In this document: positions 45,300-56,391 of the stretch, in pieces
Position numbering within the stretch: position 1 is the first letter of the stretch
Layout: each line of letters starts with the position of its first letter
Assembly: GCA_028564925.1 (NCBI GenBank)
Contig: CM053028.1
Coordinates: forward strand, 437,663,071-437,727,070
DNA: 64,000 nucleotides
Source of the DNA: Lithobates sylvaticus
Taxonomy: Eukaryota; Chordata; Amphibia; Anura; Ranidae
Reading direction: 5' to 3'
Notes under the pieces: model-generated
The model's database searches: none
The model's input: only the letters and a program-made list of their open reading frames with translations
Told to the model about the DNA's origin: nothing
Translations under genes and position numbers: made by a program

Positions 45300-45878
45300 C
45301 AACATGCTGCTTTTATATATATTTCCAACATAACATCCAGCTGTGTCATTGCAGCAACTATGGGCTCCGAGACTTCTGTCCCCGCCTTTAGTGTCAGCAG
45401 AATATGTTTAACAGCGCACCATGTGACGCTGACGTAGATCACAACACTAAACCATCTCTGACTCATAACGAGGCTTGGTTCCGCCTCATCTTCCGGGGTC
45501 TGACGTCACCGCGTCATGACGGCCCCATGTTAAAACGAGGCCCGGCTCATACAGCAGAGCGTCAATGCACTGCCGCTCCATTACATCCACAGTGAGGCCT
45601 GGCTAACAGGCGATCATGTGGACGGAGCGGCAGTGACGCAATGACGCTGTCACTTCCCTCCGGAGCACATTCAATATGTTTTAAATGTTTATTGTCATCA
45701 TTTTTAAAGCTCAATATGGGGAAATTTATATATATTTGAAACTGCTTAATATTGGGACTCATTACCATTATCAGTCTACCCCATTATAAAAAATAAATTA
45801 ATAACAATTCCGCCAGACCGGAAGTGACGTCACTTCTGGTGCACATACACGATTTTTTCAGTTTGGGGTCACATTCCC

Positions 45879-45886
45879 TATATAAG
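45879..45886 (+). promoter_or_regulatory. TATA-box-like TATATAAG before hammerhead-like motif
   Basis: CCTATATAAGCG lies about 20-30 bp before the hairpin at 45905. It may be the internal promoter of the repeat that carries the ribozyme-like motif. A single motif is weak evidence. Confidence 0.3.
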
Positions 45887-45904
45887 CGTGCTGCTGGTGC
45901 TTGT

Positions 45905-45954
45905 GGTCCATACCCCAGACGACGTCTATGCGGACGAAACGCGTCGGGTGGACC
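45905..45954 (+). ncRNA. Hammerhead-ribozyme-like motif (Penelope-type candidate)
   Basis: Stem I: GGTCCA(TA)CCC pairs with GGGTGGACC (45946-45954). Core-like text CAGACGA follows, then CGTC-TATGCG-GACG as stem II, then GAAAC and a very short stem III leading to GCGTC just before the stem I 3' strand, where a hammerhead would cleave. Penelope-like elements of animals carry hammerheads with GAAACGCGTC text. Two points disagree: the core has CAGACGA where CUGANGA is usual, and the first stem II pair overlaps the GAAA box. Outer pairing GCGTG / CACGC extends the hairpin to about 45886-45971. Confidence 0.4.
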
Positions 45955-45971
45955 AGAGCGACAGCACCACG

Positions 45972-46970
45972 CCATCTTTATTTTACAAAACAGGCCTGTT
46001 TTAATTCTTCTAAATGTGAGTGTTTTTAATCTGTTTATACACTATTAAAAACCTTCTTAAACGGTATTACGCTATGCAAGTTTTTCCCTTTCATGATATC
46101 ATAATACGGTTGTCTACATGGACCATTGATGCCCATTTTTCCATCCGATACACATCTCCCTGTGACCACTGACCCATGCGATACCTGTACGAGCCTTGGA
46201 GCCATTGTGTGGAGCAGAGATCTGCCAACCTTTTACCGATAAGCTTTTGTGACTTGTGAGGCATATGCCCCTTCAAGTCCACTCCATCTGGTAAGCCTTA
46301 TTCCATTAGGCTTAAGAGCCATCAGTCAACTATCACCCCACGTAGCACACTGAACAGAGTCACCTGCTGGAAATTGTGCCATTCACTTGACCACCAACCA
46401 TCCTTATGGACTTCACTACCATACACTTCAGTGTATAGGTTTCTCACCCAGCACCAACTGTCTCAACCGCTGTTGAGTCCACATTGTCACCTTCATCTAG
46501 TTTTATATGTCTGTCACGATATATTTATCACATAAACAAATCAAGGACTTTTTTCACTAATTTTAACCACATGTGTTTTTACTTTGTATTTGTTCAATAT
46601 AACTTTTAAATTTACTTTACTATAAGTTTCTACATTGATCATGTCATAAGGTTTTATGCTTTTATATTCATTTATACTTAAGGTAGATAGAGGCTGGTAC
46701 CACGCCACACCTGGCAAAAACATCCTCTTTTATTTTTCCTTGCATATTACCTATACTAAGACATTTAATTTGATCTCAACAGCACAGTACTTCTTCTCTA
46801 GGTACTATCCTTCCTCTTAGCGCTGCATTTATCCACAACCCATTCTTGACCCACCGACAATCTTTCGGGAATGCTAGCAGCTCCACCAATATAACCACAT
46901 ACAGCGCAATATTTACCCCCCCTCCTTTAACCTGTGCGATTCATATGTGGTTCCTAGTGTAAACCAAGGC
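45972..46970. other. Unassigned repeat-like sequence
   Basis: No reverse transcriptase or other coding domain seen that would confirm a Penelope element. Pyrimidine-rich after 46100. Confidence 0.4.
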
Positions 46971-46974
46971 TTAA

Positions 46975-47407
46975 AAAGTGATACTAAAGCTTATTTTTTT
47001 TGTTTTTTAATAAGAAACATGTTATAAGTACCTTTTCTGTGCAGTGGTTTTGCACAGAGCAGCCCTGATCCTCTTCTTTTCGGGTCCCCCTGCTGGCGCT
47101 TCTGGCTCCTCCCCCTCAAGCAATGCACCCAGAGAAAGCCGCTTGCCCTGGGGGCACTGCTGCATTCTCCCTCCCAAGCCACTGATCTATGCCTCCATAA
47201 GACACTTAGAGCCGTGGCTTGGCCCCGCTCTCCACTCTCTTCTCATTGGTTCACTGGCTGTGATTGACAGCAGTGGGAGCCAATGGGCTCCCACTACTGT
47301 TTCAGACAATGAGGAAGAAGAGTCCTCATACAACTGAGGCTACTGTGAACATCTCTGGCCCGGATGGATAGCCTGAAGGTAAAAAACCTTCAGCCTTTAC
47401 AACCACT
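46975..47407. mobile_element. TTAA MITE (T2/Kolobok-like)
   Basis: AAGTGATACTAAAGC after TTAA (46971-46974) and TTTACAACCACT before TTAA (47408-47411). Interior related to 23737-24118 and 16990-17200 ('agtggttttgcacagagcag', 'ttgacagcagtgggagccaa'). Confidence 0.75.
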
Positions 47408-47411
47408 TTAA

Positions 47412-48819
47412 AAATGTGGTGATTTTGAAAGCAGTAAAGCCTTAACATGACCATAGTGCTGCTTTTCAAGGTAAAAATCTTCACAAAGGCGACTGCTTTA
47501 CAAATATACTCTTTGCTTAATTTGCTGTAGGATTTTCATTTTAATTTATGCGCAAAAGAAAAAGTGCCAGGAGTAAGAGAAATATGTTGACCGGGCTCTC
47601 CCCCTATCATAGCCTAGTTTCTGCATCGTTATGCAGAGAACATTTTGATGGACACTGTATGCTCCACACCACACTCTTCATTTTATAAACAACTCATTAA
47701 ATGCCGGTGCAATGTGGTGTCTATTCACGTATGTATTCTTATAAAAGTACCTTCTAAAACTCTCAGCCTCCTCTAAATCTCCTAATTTCTATTTTTTTCT
47801 GCTGTAATCCGACTTTCTATTAGAGGGTGGCTACGTTCGTTTTCCATGGACCCACTATATGTATGAATGTAGCCACCCCCTCTTGCTCCTTCGCAAGATG
47901 GACTATGGATAGTGGGATTGTTAGTTGTCATAGAGCAGTTCATATTACCGCAACTAACGTAAAATGCTTGTTGCAAATAAACAGAAGTGAGGGGGAAAAA
48001 AGGTCCAGAAGAGGCAGAAAAACACAGTAAGAAACTATTTCATTAAAATAAGATTACAGGGCCATTAAGTAGTGGGTGGGTATGGTTTATTTTTGGAGAA
48101 TAAGGATACCATTTAGTGCCACTTTAAGTTAAAAGGGGCATCAAAAGATGATTATTAATAGACGATTCAAACTAAATCTACAGTGCAGAAGAGGGATTAA
48201 GCAATTCTGTTTGCTAGTACTGAAAAGTGGGCAGGTTTCCAGGGATAAAAATATCCTGGTTTAAAATTTTGGAAAGGTCTCTGTATATTTAAGTCAGTTG
48301 ATTGGTGCAATATTACTATAAATAAAATAAAAGTAAAAAAAGCAAATCAAAAAAGTATAAAGGAGGAAAACAGGGCTCCTAAAGCTTTAACCACACTGAG
48401 AACAAAGTCCCTGGGTAAACTGGATATTCTTAGTCTGTTGTGCAACTGGGAGGGGAACACAACATTTACACAACTGTTTATATATTGTATAAGTATTACT
48501 ATCCAGAAACCAGCTACATACTGTGCAAAGCTGATGGCTTTCATGTTTAATAACCAGCCTACAATTAACTGAGCAGTCCTATATACCGAATACTCACCAA
48601 TTCCAGTCATCAGTGTTATTTTTTTATGGTACCTCTGTTGAACATTTTGCCAAGGTTTCACATTACTATTCTATGTACCACTTTTTGCTCATATGATGTA
48701 CCTGAACTAAGCAGTTCCGCTTTGACAGCGGTTGCTTACTTAAAAAAAAGAAATGTTGACCAGTGATTTGACCAGTGTTTCTATTGAACTGGCCGATATT
48801 TGGCCCGTGTGTACCAGCC
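47412..48819. other. Mostly unassigned sequence
   Basis: A short inverted pair GAGGGTGGCTAC / GTAGCCACCCCCTC at 47823-47882 forms a 60-bp hairpin. From about 48740 the text 'ggcccgtgtgtaccagcc' looks like the end of a hairpin MITE. No gene. Confidence 0.45.
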
Positions 48820-48823
48820 TTAA

Positions 48824-49650
48824 AGCAGAACTTTACTCTCCCTGAGCCCACCCCCCTTTTTTTTTAAACCCACTTACCTGGTTGTAGGTCCTGCACATTT
48901 AAAAAGGAGCTCCAGTCTAAAAAAACAATTAAAAGTCAGCAGCTACAAATACTGTAGCTGCTGACTTTTAATATAAGGACACTTACGGGGGTCTAGGGAT
49001 CCTGTAATGTCGGCACCCCAAGAAGATTCACTAATCGGCTTTAGGTGCAGGCGCCGGGATTGTAAGTAAGGAAGTAAAGCCTTCAGGCTTCATAGCCGGT
49101 TTCCTACTATGCAAGTGTGAGTCCCGCTGTGCTTTCTGAAATGAGAACGAGAAATGCTCGTAGATCGCTGCGGCAATCTTACCCGGAAGTGGGAGCTGGT
49201 ACCTGTCAAAACCAGGTATCCATTTCCTCATCCCCCCCAAAAAAAGGGAAAGGTGCGAACAAGCGGAGCTTCCCATTTTGCAGCGTTGTCCTGCTGAGAT
49301 TCGCTTGTTCTCTGCATCCCCCTCAGTCCCACACCGCCATCTTCTTCTGTGACATCATCGGTAAGCTGCCGGCTCTTCCAGGTTAAGCCAACGGCTTCAC
49401 CAATGACGAGCTGCCTAGCCCCACTCCCCCTCCCGTCTTTCTCAATGAAGGGAAATATGAGACATACATATCCAAGTAGGCAATGTGGGCAAAGTACACA
49501 TCATTTGTCTAAACAAATGACATGCATGGGGGGCGAGCCAGGCCTTTAAAAAAAATAAAGTAAAAAAAAAGGATAAAAAAAAGCCCAATTTCTGCAGTGT
49601 AGAGGAGGGGTGGGTGGGAGACAACATGCCCTTGAGGGTCAAGTTCTACT
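48824..49650. mobile_element. TTAA MITE, 827 bp, with perfect internal hairpin
   Basis: AGCAGAACTTTACTC after TTAA (48820-48823) and AAGTTCTACT before TTAA (49651-49654). A perfect 19-bp stem TTAAAAGTCAGCAGCTACA / inverse lies at about 48929-48971 with a 5-base loop. Confidence 0.75.
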
Positions 49651-49654
49651 TTAA

Positions 49655-50469
49655 GTACCTACATTTGCCTTTATATTAGTAACTTAACCTGGGAAGAGCC
49701 ATCTCTGTGAGACATCCAGGTTCTACTGCAATGCAAAGTGTAATCTAACACTAGAAGCTTGCTGACAAGAGAAAACAGTAGCCTAAACAATGTGCTGAAA
49801 TGCCTGTGGTGAAAGCTAGCTGAGGAAGAACAGTGACTAAACTGTACTGTTTATCTACCGTGAAGAAAGTAAGGTCACCTCTCTGGCTATGTTGTCTACA
49901 GTGGATCATAAGGCTGGCTGAACAGACTTATTAACAATGTTTTAGCAAGTAAAGCAGTGTGTCCGACCATGTGTACGGGGCATTAGAGAACTCATGAAGG
50001 GGTTCTTAATGTTTTCCATTTGACAAAAGAATTTTATTGAGTTTTAACAGGTTTTAACAGGTTAACAGGAAGTTTGTCACATACAAGTCAATATAACAAT
50101 GAAAGAGTTCAAGAAGCAGGTGTATAGCATTGTCATAAGTATACATATCTTTAAGAGAAATATATGTGTCAATGACAAAAGTGGAGAGAAGTGTAGAATG
50201 AGGTGTTAATGAAACCAATGAGAGGAAATGAGGGCTGAGAAGCAATGTGGGGTTTCAAGTCTTAAGAGGTCATAGTATAATGTATTCTGTGATCTTAGTA
50301 ATCTAGAAGGCTAGTGCTGCTCGGTGCTGGGATGTGCGATAATTGTGAAGATCGGGGGAACATATTGAAGTTATGTATATGCCGTCCGCGGCCGCCCCAA
50401 GTACCATTCACCCCTATAGGGACCTTGCTGTGAATGGGAGGGGGTTGACATGCAAATTTAGTAGACATA
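49655..50469. other. Unassigned; possible LINE tail in reverse
   Basis: 'aattttattgagttttaaca' at about 50030 looks like an inverted AATAAAA tail and the following text might be a LINE 3' UTR. No coding support. Confidence 0.3.
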
Positions 50470-52479
50470 CAGTGCCTTGAAAAAGTATTCATACCCCCTG
50501 AAATTTTCTACATTTAGTCATGTTACAACCAAAAACGTAAATGTATTTTATTGGGATTTTATGTGATGGACCAACACAAAGTGGCACATCATTGTGAAGT
50601 GGAAGGAAAATAATAAATAGTTTTTTACATTTTTTACAAATAAATATGTGAAAAGTGTGGCGTGCATTTGTATACAGTACTTTGTGGAACTACCTTTTGC
50701 TGCAATTACAGCTGCAAGTCTTTTTGGGGATGTCTCTACCAGCTTTGCACATCTAGAGAGTGACATTTTTGCCAATTCTTCTTTGCAAAATAGCTTAAGC
50801 TCTGTCAGATTGGATGGAGAGCATATGTAAACAGCAATTTCCAAGTCTTGTCACGGATTCTAAATTGGATTTAGGTTTTGAATTTGACTGGGCCATTCTA
50901 ACACATGAATATGCTTTGATCTAAACCATTCCATTGTAGCTCTGGCTGTATGTTTAGGGTCGTTGTCCTGCTGGAAAGTGAACCTCTGCCCCAGTCTCAA
51001 GTTTTTTGCAGACTCTTAGCCCCCGTACACACGGTCGGAAATTCCGACCACAAAATCCGTCAGATTTTTTCCAACTGATTTTGTCCGACACTGATGTTGC
51101 ATACACACGGTCGGACAAAGTTGTTCTAAAAATCCGATCATTCTGAACGTGGTGACGTTCGTTGCGTACGACGGAACTACGTAGAGGCTAGTAGCCAATA
51201 GCTTTGGTCTCGTAATTTGATCTGAGCATGCGTGGCACTTTGTTCGTCGGAATTCTCTACACGCGATTGGAAAAAGTCTGATCGGATTTTGTTGTCGGAA
51301 AATTTGATTGCAGGATCTCAAATTTTTTCCGGAAGTTCAGACGGAAAAAGTCAGATGGAGCCCACACACGGGCGGATTTTCCGACAACATGGTCCGATCG
51401 GACATTTTCCGTCGGAATTTCCGACCGTGTGTACGGGGCATAACAGGTTTTCTTCTAAGATTGCACTGTATTTGGCTCCATCCATCTTCCCATTAACTCT
51501 GACCAGCTTTCCTGTCCCTGCTGCAGAAAAGCATCCCCACAACATGATGCTGTCACCACCATGTTTCACGGTGTGGATGGTGTGTTCAGGGTGATGTGCA
51601 GTAATAGATTTCCGCCACACATAACGTTTTGCTTTTAGGCCGAAAAGTTAAATTTTGGTCTCTAACCAGATCACCTTCTTCCATATGTTTGCTGTGTCCC
51701 CCACATGGCTTCTCGATAACTGTAAACGAGACTTCTTATGGCTTTCTTCTTGCTATGCTTCCATAAAGGCCAGATTTGTGGAGTGCACGACTAATAGTTG
51801 TCCCGTGGACAGATTCTCCCACCTGAGCTGGGAATCTCTGCAGCTCCTTCAGAGTTACCATGGGCCTCTTGGCTGCTTCTCTGATTAATGGTCTCCTTAC
51901 CCGACCTGTCAGTTTAGGTAGACGCCCGTGTCTTGGTGGGTTTGCAGTTGTGCCATTCTCTTTCCCATTTTCTGCTGATGGATTGAACAGTGCTCTGTGA
52001 GATGTTCAAAGCTTGGGATATTTTTTTATAACCTAACCCTGCTTTAAACTTCTCCACAACTTTATCCCTGATCTGCCTGGTGTGTTCCTTGGCATTCATG
52101 ATGCTGTTTGTTAACTAAGGTTCTCCAACAAACCTCTGAGGGATTCACAGAACAGCTTTGTTTATACTGAAATTAAATTACACACAGGTGAAACTCTATT
52201 TACTAATTAGGTGACTTCTGAAGGCAATTGTTTCCACTAGATTTTAGTTAGGGGTATCGGAGTAAAGGGGGCTGAATAAAAATGCACGCCACACTTTTCA
52301 GATATTTATTCGTAACAAATTTTGAAAAACATTTATCATTTTCCTTCCACTTTACAATAATGTGCCACTTTGTGATGGTCTATCACATAAAATCCCAATA
52401 AAATACATTTACGTTTTTAATTGTAACATGACAAAATGCGGAAGATTTCAAGGGGTGTGAATGCTTTTTCAAGGCACTG
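50470..52479 (-). mobile_element. Tc1-like transposon, copy B, interrupted
   Basis: Left end CAGTGCCTTGAAAAAGTATT after TA; right end TTTTTCAAGGCACTG. On the minus strand the N terminus reads MNAKEHTRQIRDKVVEKFKA then GLGYKKISQALNISQSTVQS, a Tc1 paired-type DNA-binding domain; further on VKHGGDSIMLWGCFSAAGTG, and [17 protein letters not shown] near the C terminus. Frame breaks make it inactive. About 1.58 kb once the Harbinger-type MITE is removed. Same family as copy A. Confidence 0.92.
51019..51440. mobile_element. Harbinger-type hairpin MITE inserted in Tc1 copy B
   Basis: GCCCCCGTACACACGGTCGG to CCGACCGTGTGTACGGGGCA, followed by TAA. Copy A reads GACTCTAACAGG at this position, giving the empty TAA site. 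The left flank has one or two changes. Confidence 0.88.
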
Positions 52480-52990
52480 AAGCAACCTTAATGTGCATGT
52501 AATGTATGCAATACAAGCACATTTCAAAAAGACTCTTCAAGTGCAAAAAATACCCGTCGTCTACCAGAAAAGCACTCCTAAGGTGGTTGACAACACACAG
52601 CATTTTTATGGACTGAATGATGTTAGCCCTGCTCAGTTGTCTCTTGCTACTCAAACCCACTCACCCTCCTATCTCCACAACATAGAGACTAATCATTCTG
52701 CAGTCCCACAACAAGAACCAGGGGGGCTAATTAGAATCCTTGAGATAACATAAGAAGCGTACAGAGGATGCAGGACAGCTCTGAAATTCTGACATGATCA
52801 ACAGGTATTTCTTTCAACTTTTTGGACAGATATAACAAAACACTTTCAATGGTATATTTAACAGATCAAAGGGGAACAAATAAGAGAAGTTCATTGTTAA
52901 AGGTTTTATACACCTTAAATAAACTCCATGTAAAAAGTGTGCACAGGACATTAGCAGAAAAAAAAACATGAACTGTATAACCATCACACA
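52480..52990. other. Unassigned sequence
   Basis: Nothing recognised. Confidence 0.4.
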
Positions 52991-53570
52991 ATCAGGATCA
53001 GCCTTTTTCAACCAGGGTGCCCAGGCACCCTGGGGTGCCTTGGGGCTTCTTTAGGGGTGCCTTGGTAAAATGCCTAAAAATTGCCCCAAAATGTTATACA
53101 AGCAAACATGATGAAGTCTTCCTTTTAGTTGCACAAAGGTTTTCATTGTGCACCATTGCAACCTTCTAGCAACCGGCATCCTAACGCCCAATGACCCTCC
53201 TCTGCCCCTCTTTGTCAGCGCTGGGGTCAGCTGAGTGATGGAGAAAAACTGAGGGAGAAGAGAAACATTCAAAAATTAGTCAGTGCCAGTGTGCAAAAGT
53301 GTATTGGAGCTGGAAGAATAAATCACCTCTGGAGAACAATATAGGACCAATACCAGTGACATATTCCCCATGGATTCCTTGGGAATCTTGCTCTAGTCAG
53401 TTGAAACAACATCCTCTCATAGGAGCAACGCTTAAGACCCTACAAAAGATTATTAACTACTTCCCCAGGACCTTTAACACCACTAGCCTTCAATCCAGAC
53501 TTCCCGCCAGGAAAGATAACGTCCTCACAGATGCACACAGATAGGGGTAAACCCCTCCTGGCCACACATT

Positions 53571-53885
53571 GGGGGTTATTTACGAAAGGAAAATGCACTT
53601 TGCACTACAAGTGCAAACTACAAGTGCAAAGTGCACTTGAAAGTGCACTTGGAAGTGCAGTTGCTGTAGATCTGAGGGGGTCATGCAAGAAAAATAAAAA
53701 ACAGCATTTTAGCTTACACATGAATGGATGATAAAATCAGAAGAGCTTCCCCTCATTTCAGATCTACCCCTCAGATTTACAGTGACTGAACTTCCAAGTG
53801 CAGTTCAGTGCAATTTCAAGTGCACTTTGCACTTGTAGTTTGCACTTGTGGTGCAAAGTGTATTTGCCTTTCGTAAATAATCCCC
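53571..53885. mobile_element. 'TTTACGAAAGG' MITE inside the LINE
   Basis: GGGGGTTATTTACGAAAGG to CCTTTCGTAAATAATCCCC, flanked by ATT. Same family as 11703. The interior has repeated CAAGTGCACTTG-like blocks. Confidence 0.8.
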
Positions 53886-53984
53886 ATTGTTTCAAAGGAG
53901 GCAGCCTGAAAGCAATGTTGGAACTCCAAACAGAAAGGGGACAATCAAACATGACAAACTGGGATTATCGCCAGATTCACAGTT

Positions 53985-54255
53985 ACCGCATTTATCGGCG
54001 TATAACACGCGTCGGCGTATAACACGCACCCCAAGTTTAGGAGGGAATTTTAGGGAAAAAAACTTTTAGGATGGAAGTTTAAAGCGGTTCTGCACTGACA
54101 AAGTAAAACATTTTTTTTAGGTCTATCTATCTGAAAAGTATTGATCTTATAATAAACTTACTTCTTTCAGTGCTGCACCGTTCCTACGTCCGTTTTTCTG
54201 TTTAAAGATTAGTTATAAAAAGATCTCCTGACCGATGTCATTTTGCTGAATAAAC
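53985..54255. repeat. Repeat fragments inside the LINE
   Basis: TATCGGCGTATAACACGCGT then CGGCGTATAACACGCACCCC (a doubled CGGCGTATAACACGC motif) is followed from about 54078 by AGCGGTTCTGCACTGAC after TTTAA, the left end of a TTAA MITE without a right end. Confidence 0.5.
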
Positions 54256-54538
54256 ACAATGGAGTTGATTTACTAAAGACGAAAAGACTGTGCACTTTGC
54301 AAAGTGCAGTGGCACTCTGCAAGTGCACTTGCTCCAGAGCTTAGTAAATGAGCAGAAGCTCTGCTGACTTCCATCATCCAATCACGTTCAAGAAAAAATG
54401 CTGTTTTTTTTTTTTTTACCTTGCACGTGATTGGTTACTCTTTGCAAAGTGAAGCCTTACCTCATTTACTAAGCTCTGGAGCAACTGCACTTGCAGAGGG
54501 CAACTTTTTTTTTTTTGCCTTTAGTAAATCAACCCCAA
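54256..54538. mobile_element. 'ATTTACTAAAGG' MITE inside the LINE, complete
   Basis: GGAGTTGATTTACTAAAGAC to TTTAGTAAATCAACCCC. About 280 bp, giving the best reference for the split copy at 56966-62655. Confidence 0.8.
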
Positions 54539-54981
54539 AGAGTTTTGTGAATCTGCACTAAATACTACTTTCAGCGATGATCAATGGTTACATGCTTGTG
54601 TGTTTGCACATAAATGTGCAATTAGCACACGCCTCCAGGAAACATTGTATAAACTCCTGACTAATTGGTACAACACACCAATTAAAATACAAAGATGGAT
54701 TCCCACAGCTTCAGATCTTTGCTGGTGCTGTGACCAGGTGAAAGGCACATTACAACACATATGGTGGGATTGCATGTTGATATAACCATTCTGGCGAAAA
54801 GTCTGTGAGCTCATAGAGCGCATTACAGAAACATCAATCCAACTAACCGCAGCGTGTTGCCTGCTTCCCATTTCAAATTGCTCGATGAAAAAAATACAAA
54901 CGATCACTGACTAGATTTTTAATCAATGCCGCAAAAGCAGTGATTCCTACACTGGAAAACCACAATCACCCCTACAATTAA

Positions 54982-55198
54982 AGTGGAAGTAAACCGCCCT
55001 ATCGTTTTCAGCCAAGGAAACTGCCATCTTTGCCTCTGTTTAATCTTCAACTGCCACAGTGCTGCACATGTGATCCGTTATGACACCAGCCATTGGATGG
55101 TTTGACTGTTTGGTTGAGAGCACAGCCAATGTGCAGTTAGCATTCACGGCATGCCTTTTTTTTTTTTAGACTGTTAAATCGATGGGTTTACTTCCGCT
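54982..55198 (-). mobile_element. T2-like TTAA MITE inside the LINE
   Basis: AGTGGAAGTAAACCGCC to GGGTTTACTTCCGCT between TTAA (54978-54981) and TTAA (55199-55202). Nearly identical to 25832-26047 in reverse, so both are probably recent. Confidence 0.85.
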
Positions 55199-55477
55199 TT
55201 AAGGAATGGCTTCACGAGGTACGCAACCTTTACGATATAGGAGAAATAAGGGCAACTGCTCATGAAACAACTGAAAAGTTTAACAAAACATGGCAACCCT
55301 GGGTCATCTTCAAATATTCTACAGAATATGACTCGCTGATCGAAAACTAACTACGGCAACCCCTGGACCCCTGCCTTCTACCTTTTCCCTACCCTCTTTT
55401 CCAACCTTTTTTTCAACTCTGTTACTTATCTTTATATACTTTATATACTTTATATACTATATACTTATACTTATTAT

Positions 55478-55900
55478 TATTATTATTATTATTACAGGAT
55501 TTATATAGCGCCAACAGTTTACGCAGCGCTTTACAATATAAAAGGGAGACAATACAGTTATAATACAATAAAATACAAGAGGATTAAGAGGGCCCTGCTC
55601 AGTAGAGCTTACAATCTAATAGGGTGGGGGAGGTGGTACAAAAGGTTGTAACTATGGGGAATGAGCTGATGGAAGTGGTAAAAGATTAGTTGGGGACGTG
55701 ATAGGCTTCCTTGAAGAGATGAGTTTTCAGGGATCGCCTGAAGGTGGCTAGGGTAGGGGATAGCCGGACAGGTTGAGGTAGCGAGTTCCAGAGGATGGGA
55801 GAGGCTCAGGAGAAATCCTGGAGACGAGCATAGGAGGAGGAAATGAGAGAGCTTGACAGTAGGAGGTCTTGAGAAGAGCGGAGAGGATGGTTTGGGATAT
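55478..55900 (+). repeat. 'TATAGCGCC' interspersed repeat inside the LINE tail
   Basis: (TTA)n then TATATAGCGCCAACAGTTTA and GCAGCGCTTTACAATATAAA, 'gccctgctcagtagagctta' and 'cttgaagagatgagttttca'. Related at its start to 5458 and 7262 but longer. Confidence 0.6.
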
Positions 55901-56391
55901 GTCTATACTTCTCAATATATATTGTAACATATACTTTTACAGAAGATACCATGCGTATACAAGTCAGAGCAAACACTCAGATTATACGCACTATAAAGTC
56001 TAACGGTGACATTAGTTCTGGTCTATTAAAACCATAATTCCAGTTTACTGACTGTACTGTCTAGCCAAATCACAATTTGATGAGGAAGTACGTGTTACGA
56101 CATTTATACTATACATGTGTATCTGTATACAAATGTTATACTCTGGTACAATTGTACAACTGTTACTATCTTTTCACTTGCAATAAAAACATTATTGAGT
56201 AAAAAAATAAATCACCTCTAACGTTGGGTGTCCAACGTGTGTGGATGTTGATGTATTGTTGAAAACTATTAAAATAGTTTTTTTACATTTTAGAATGGGG
56301 TGCCTTTAGATTGTCCATAATTTTAAAGGATGCAATGACTGAAAAAAGGTTGAGAAACACTGATCTGGATCATACACAGATCTATGTAGGT

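Larger units (their letters stand above)
53331..56205 (+). mobile_element. L1-like LINE, 5'-truncated, with nested insertions
   Basis: The plus strand has pieces of an L1-type ORF2 C-terminal region: IPWESCSSQLKQHPLIGATL, then LKAMLELQTERGQSNMTNWD, then FSDDQWLHACVFAHKCAIST, and the diagnostic WIPTASDLCWCCDQVKGTLQ then HIWWDCML, ending near 55348. A 3' UTR with TATATACTT repeats and a tail AATAAAAACATTATTGAG then AAAAA follow. The insertion is bounded by a 14-bp duplication AATAAATCACCTCT (53317-53330 and 56206-56219). Several stops and frame changes: dead. Confidence 0.82.
52999..56362. mobile_element. hAT-like MITE D, split by an L1-like LINE
   Basis: Left end CAGCCTTTTTCAACCAGG; right end, inverted, CAGTGTTTCTCAACCTTTTT. 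Flanks ATCAGGAT (52991-52998) and ATCTGGAT (56363-56370), 7 of 8 matching. The element proper is about 475 bp (52999-53330 plus 56220-56362) once the LINE is removed. Confidence 0.75.
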
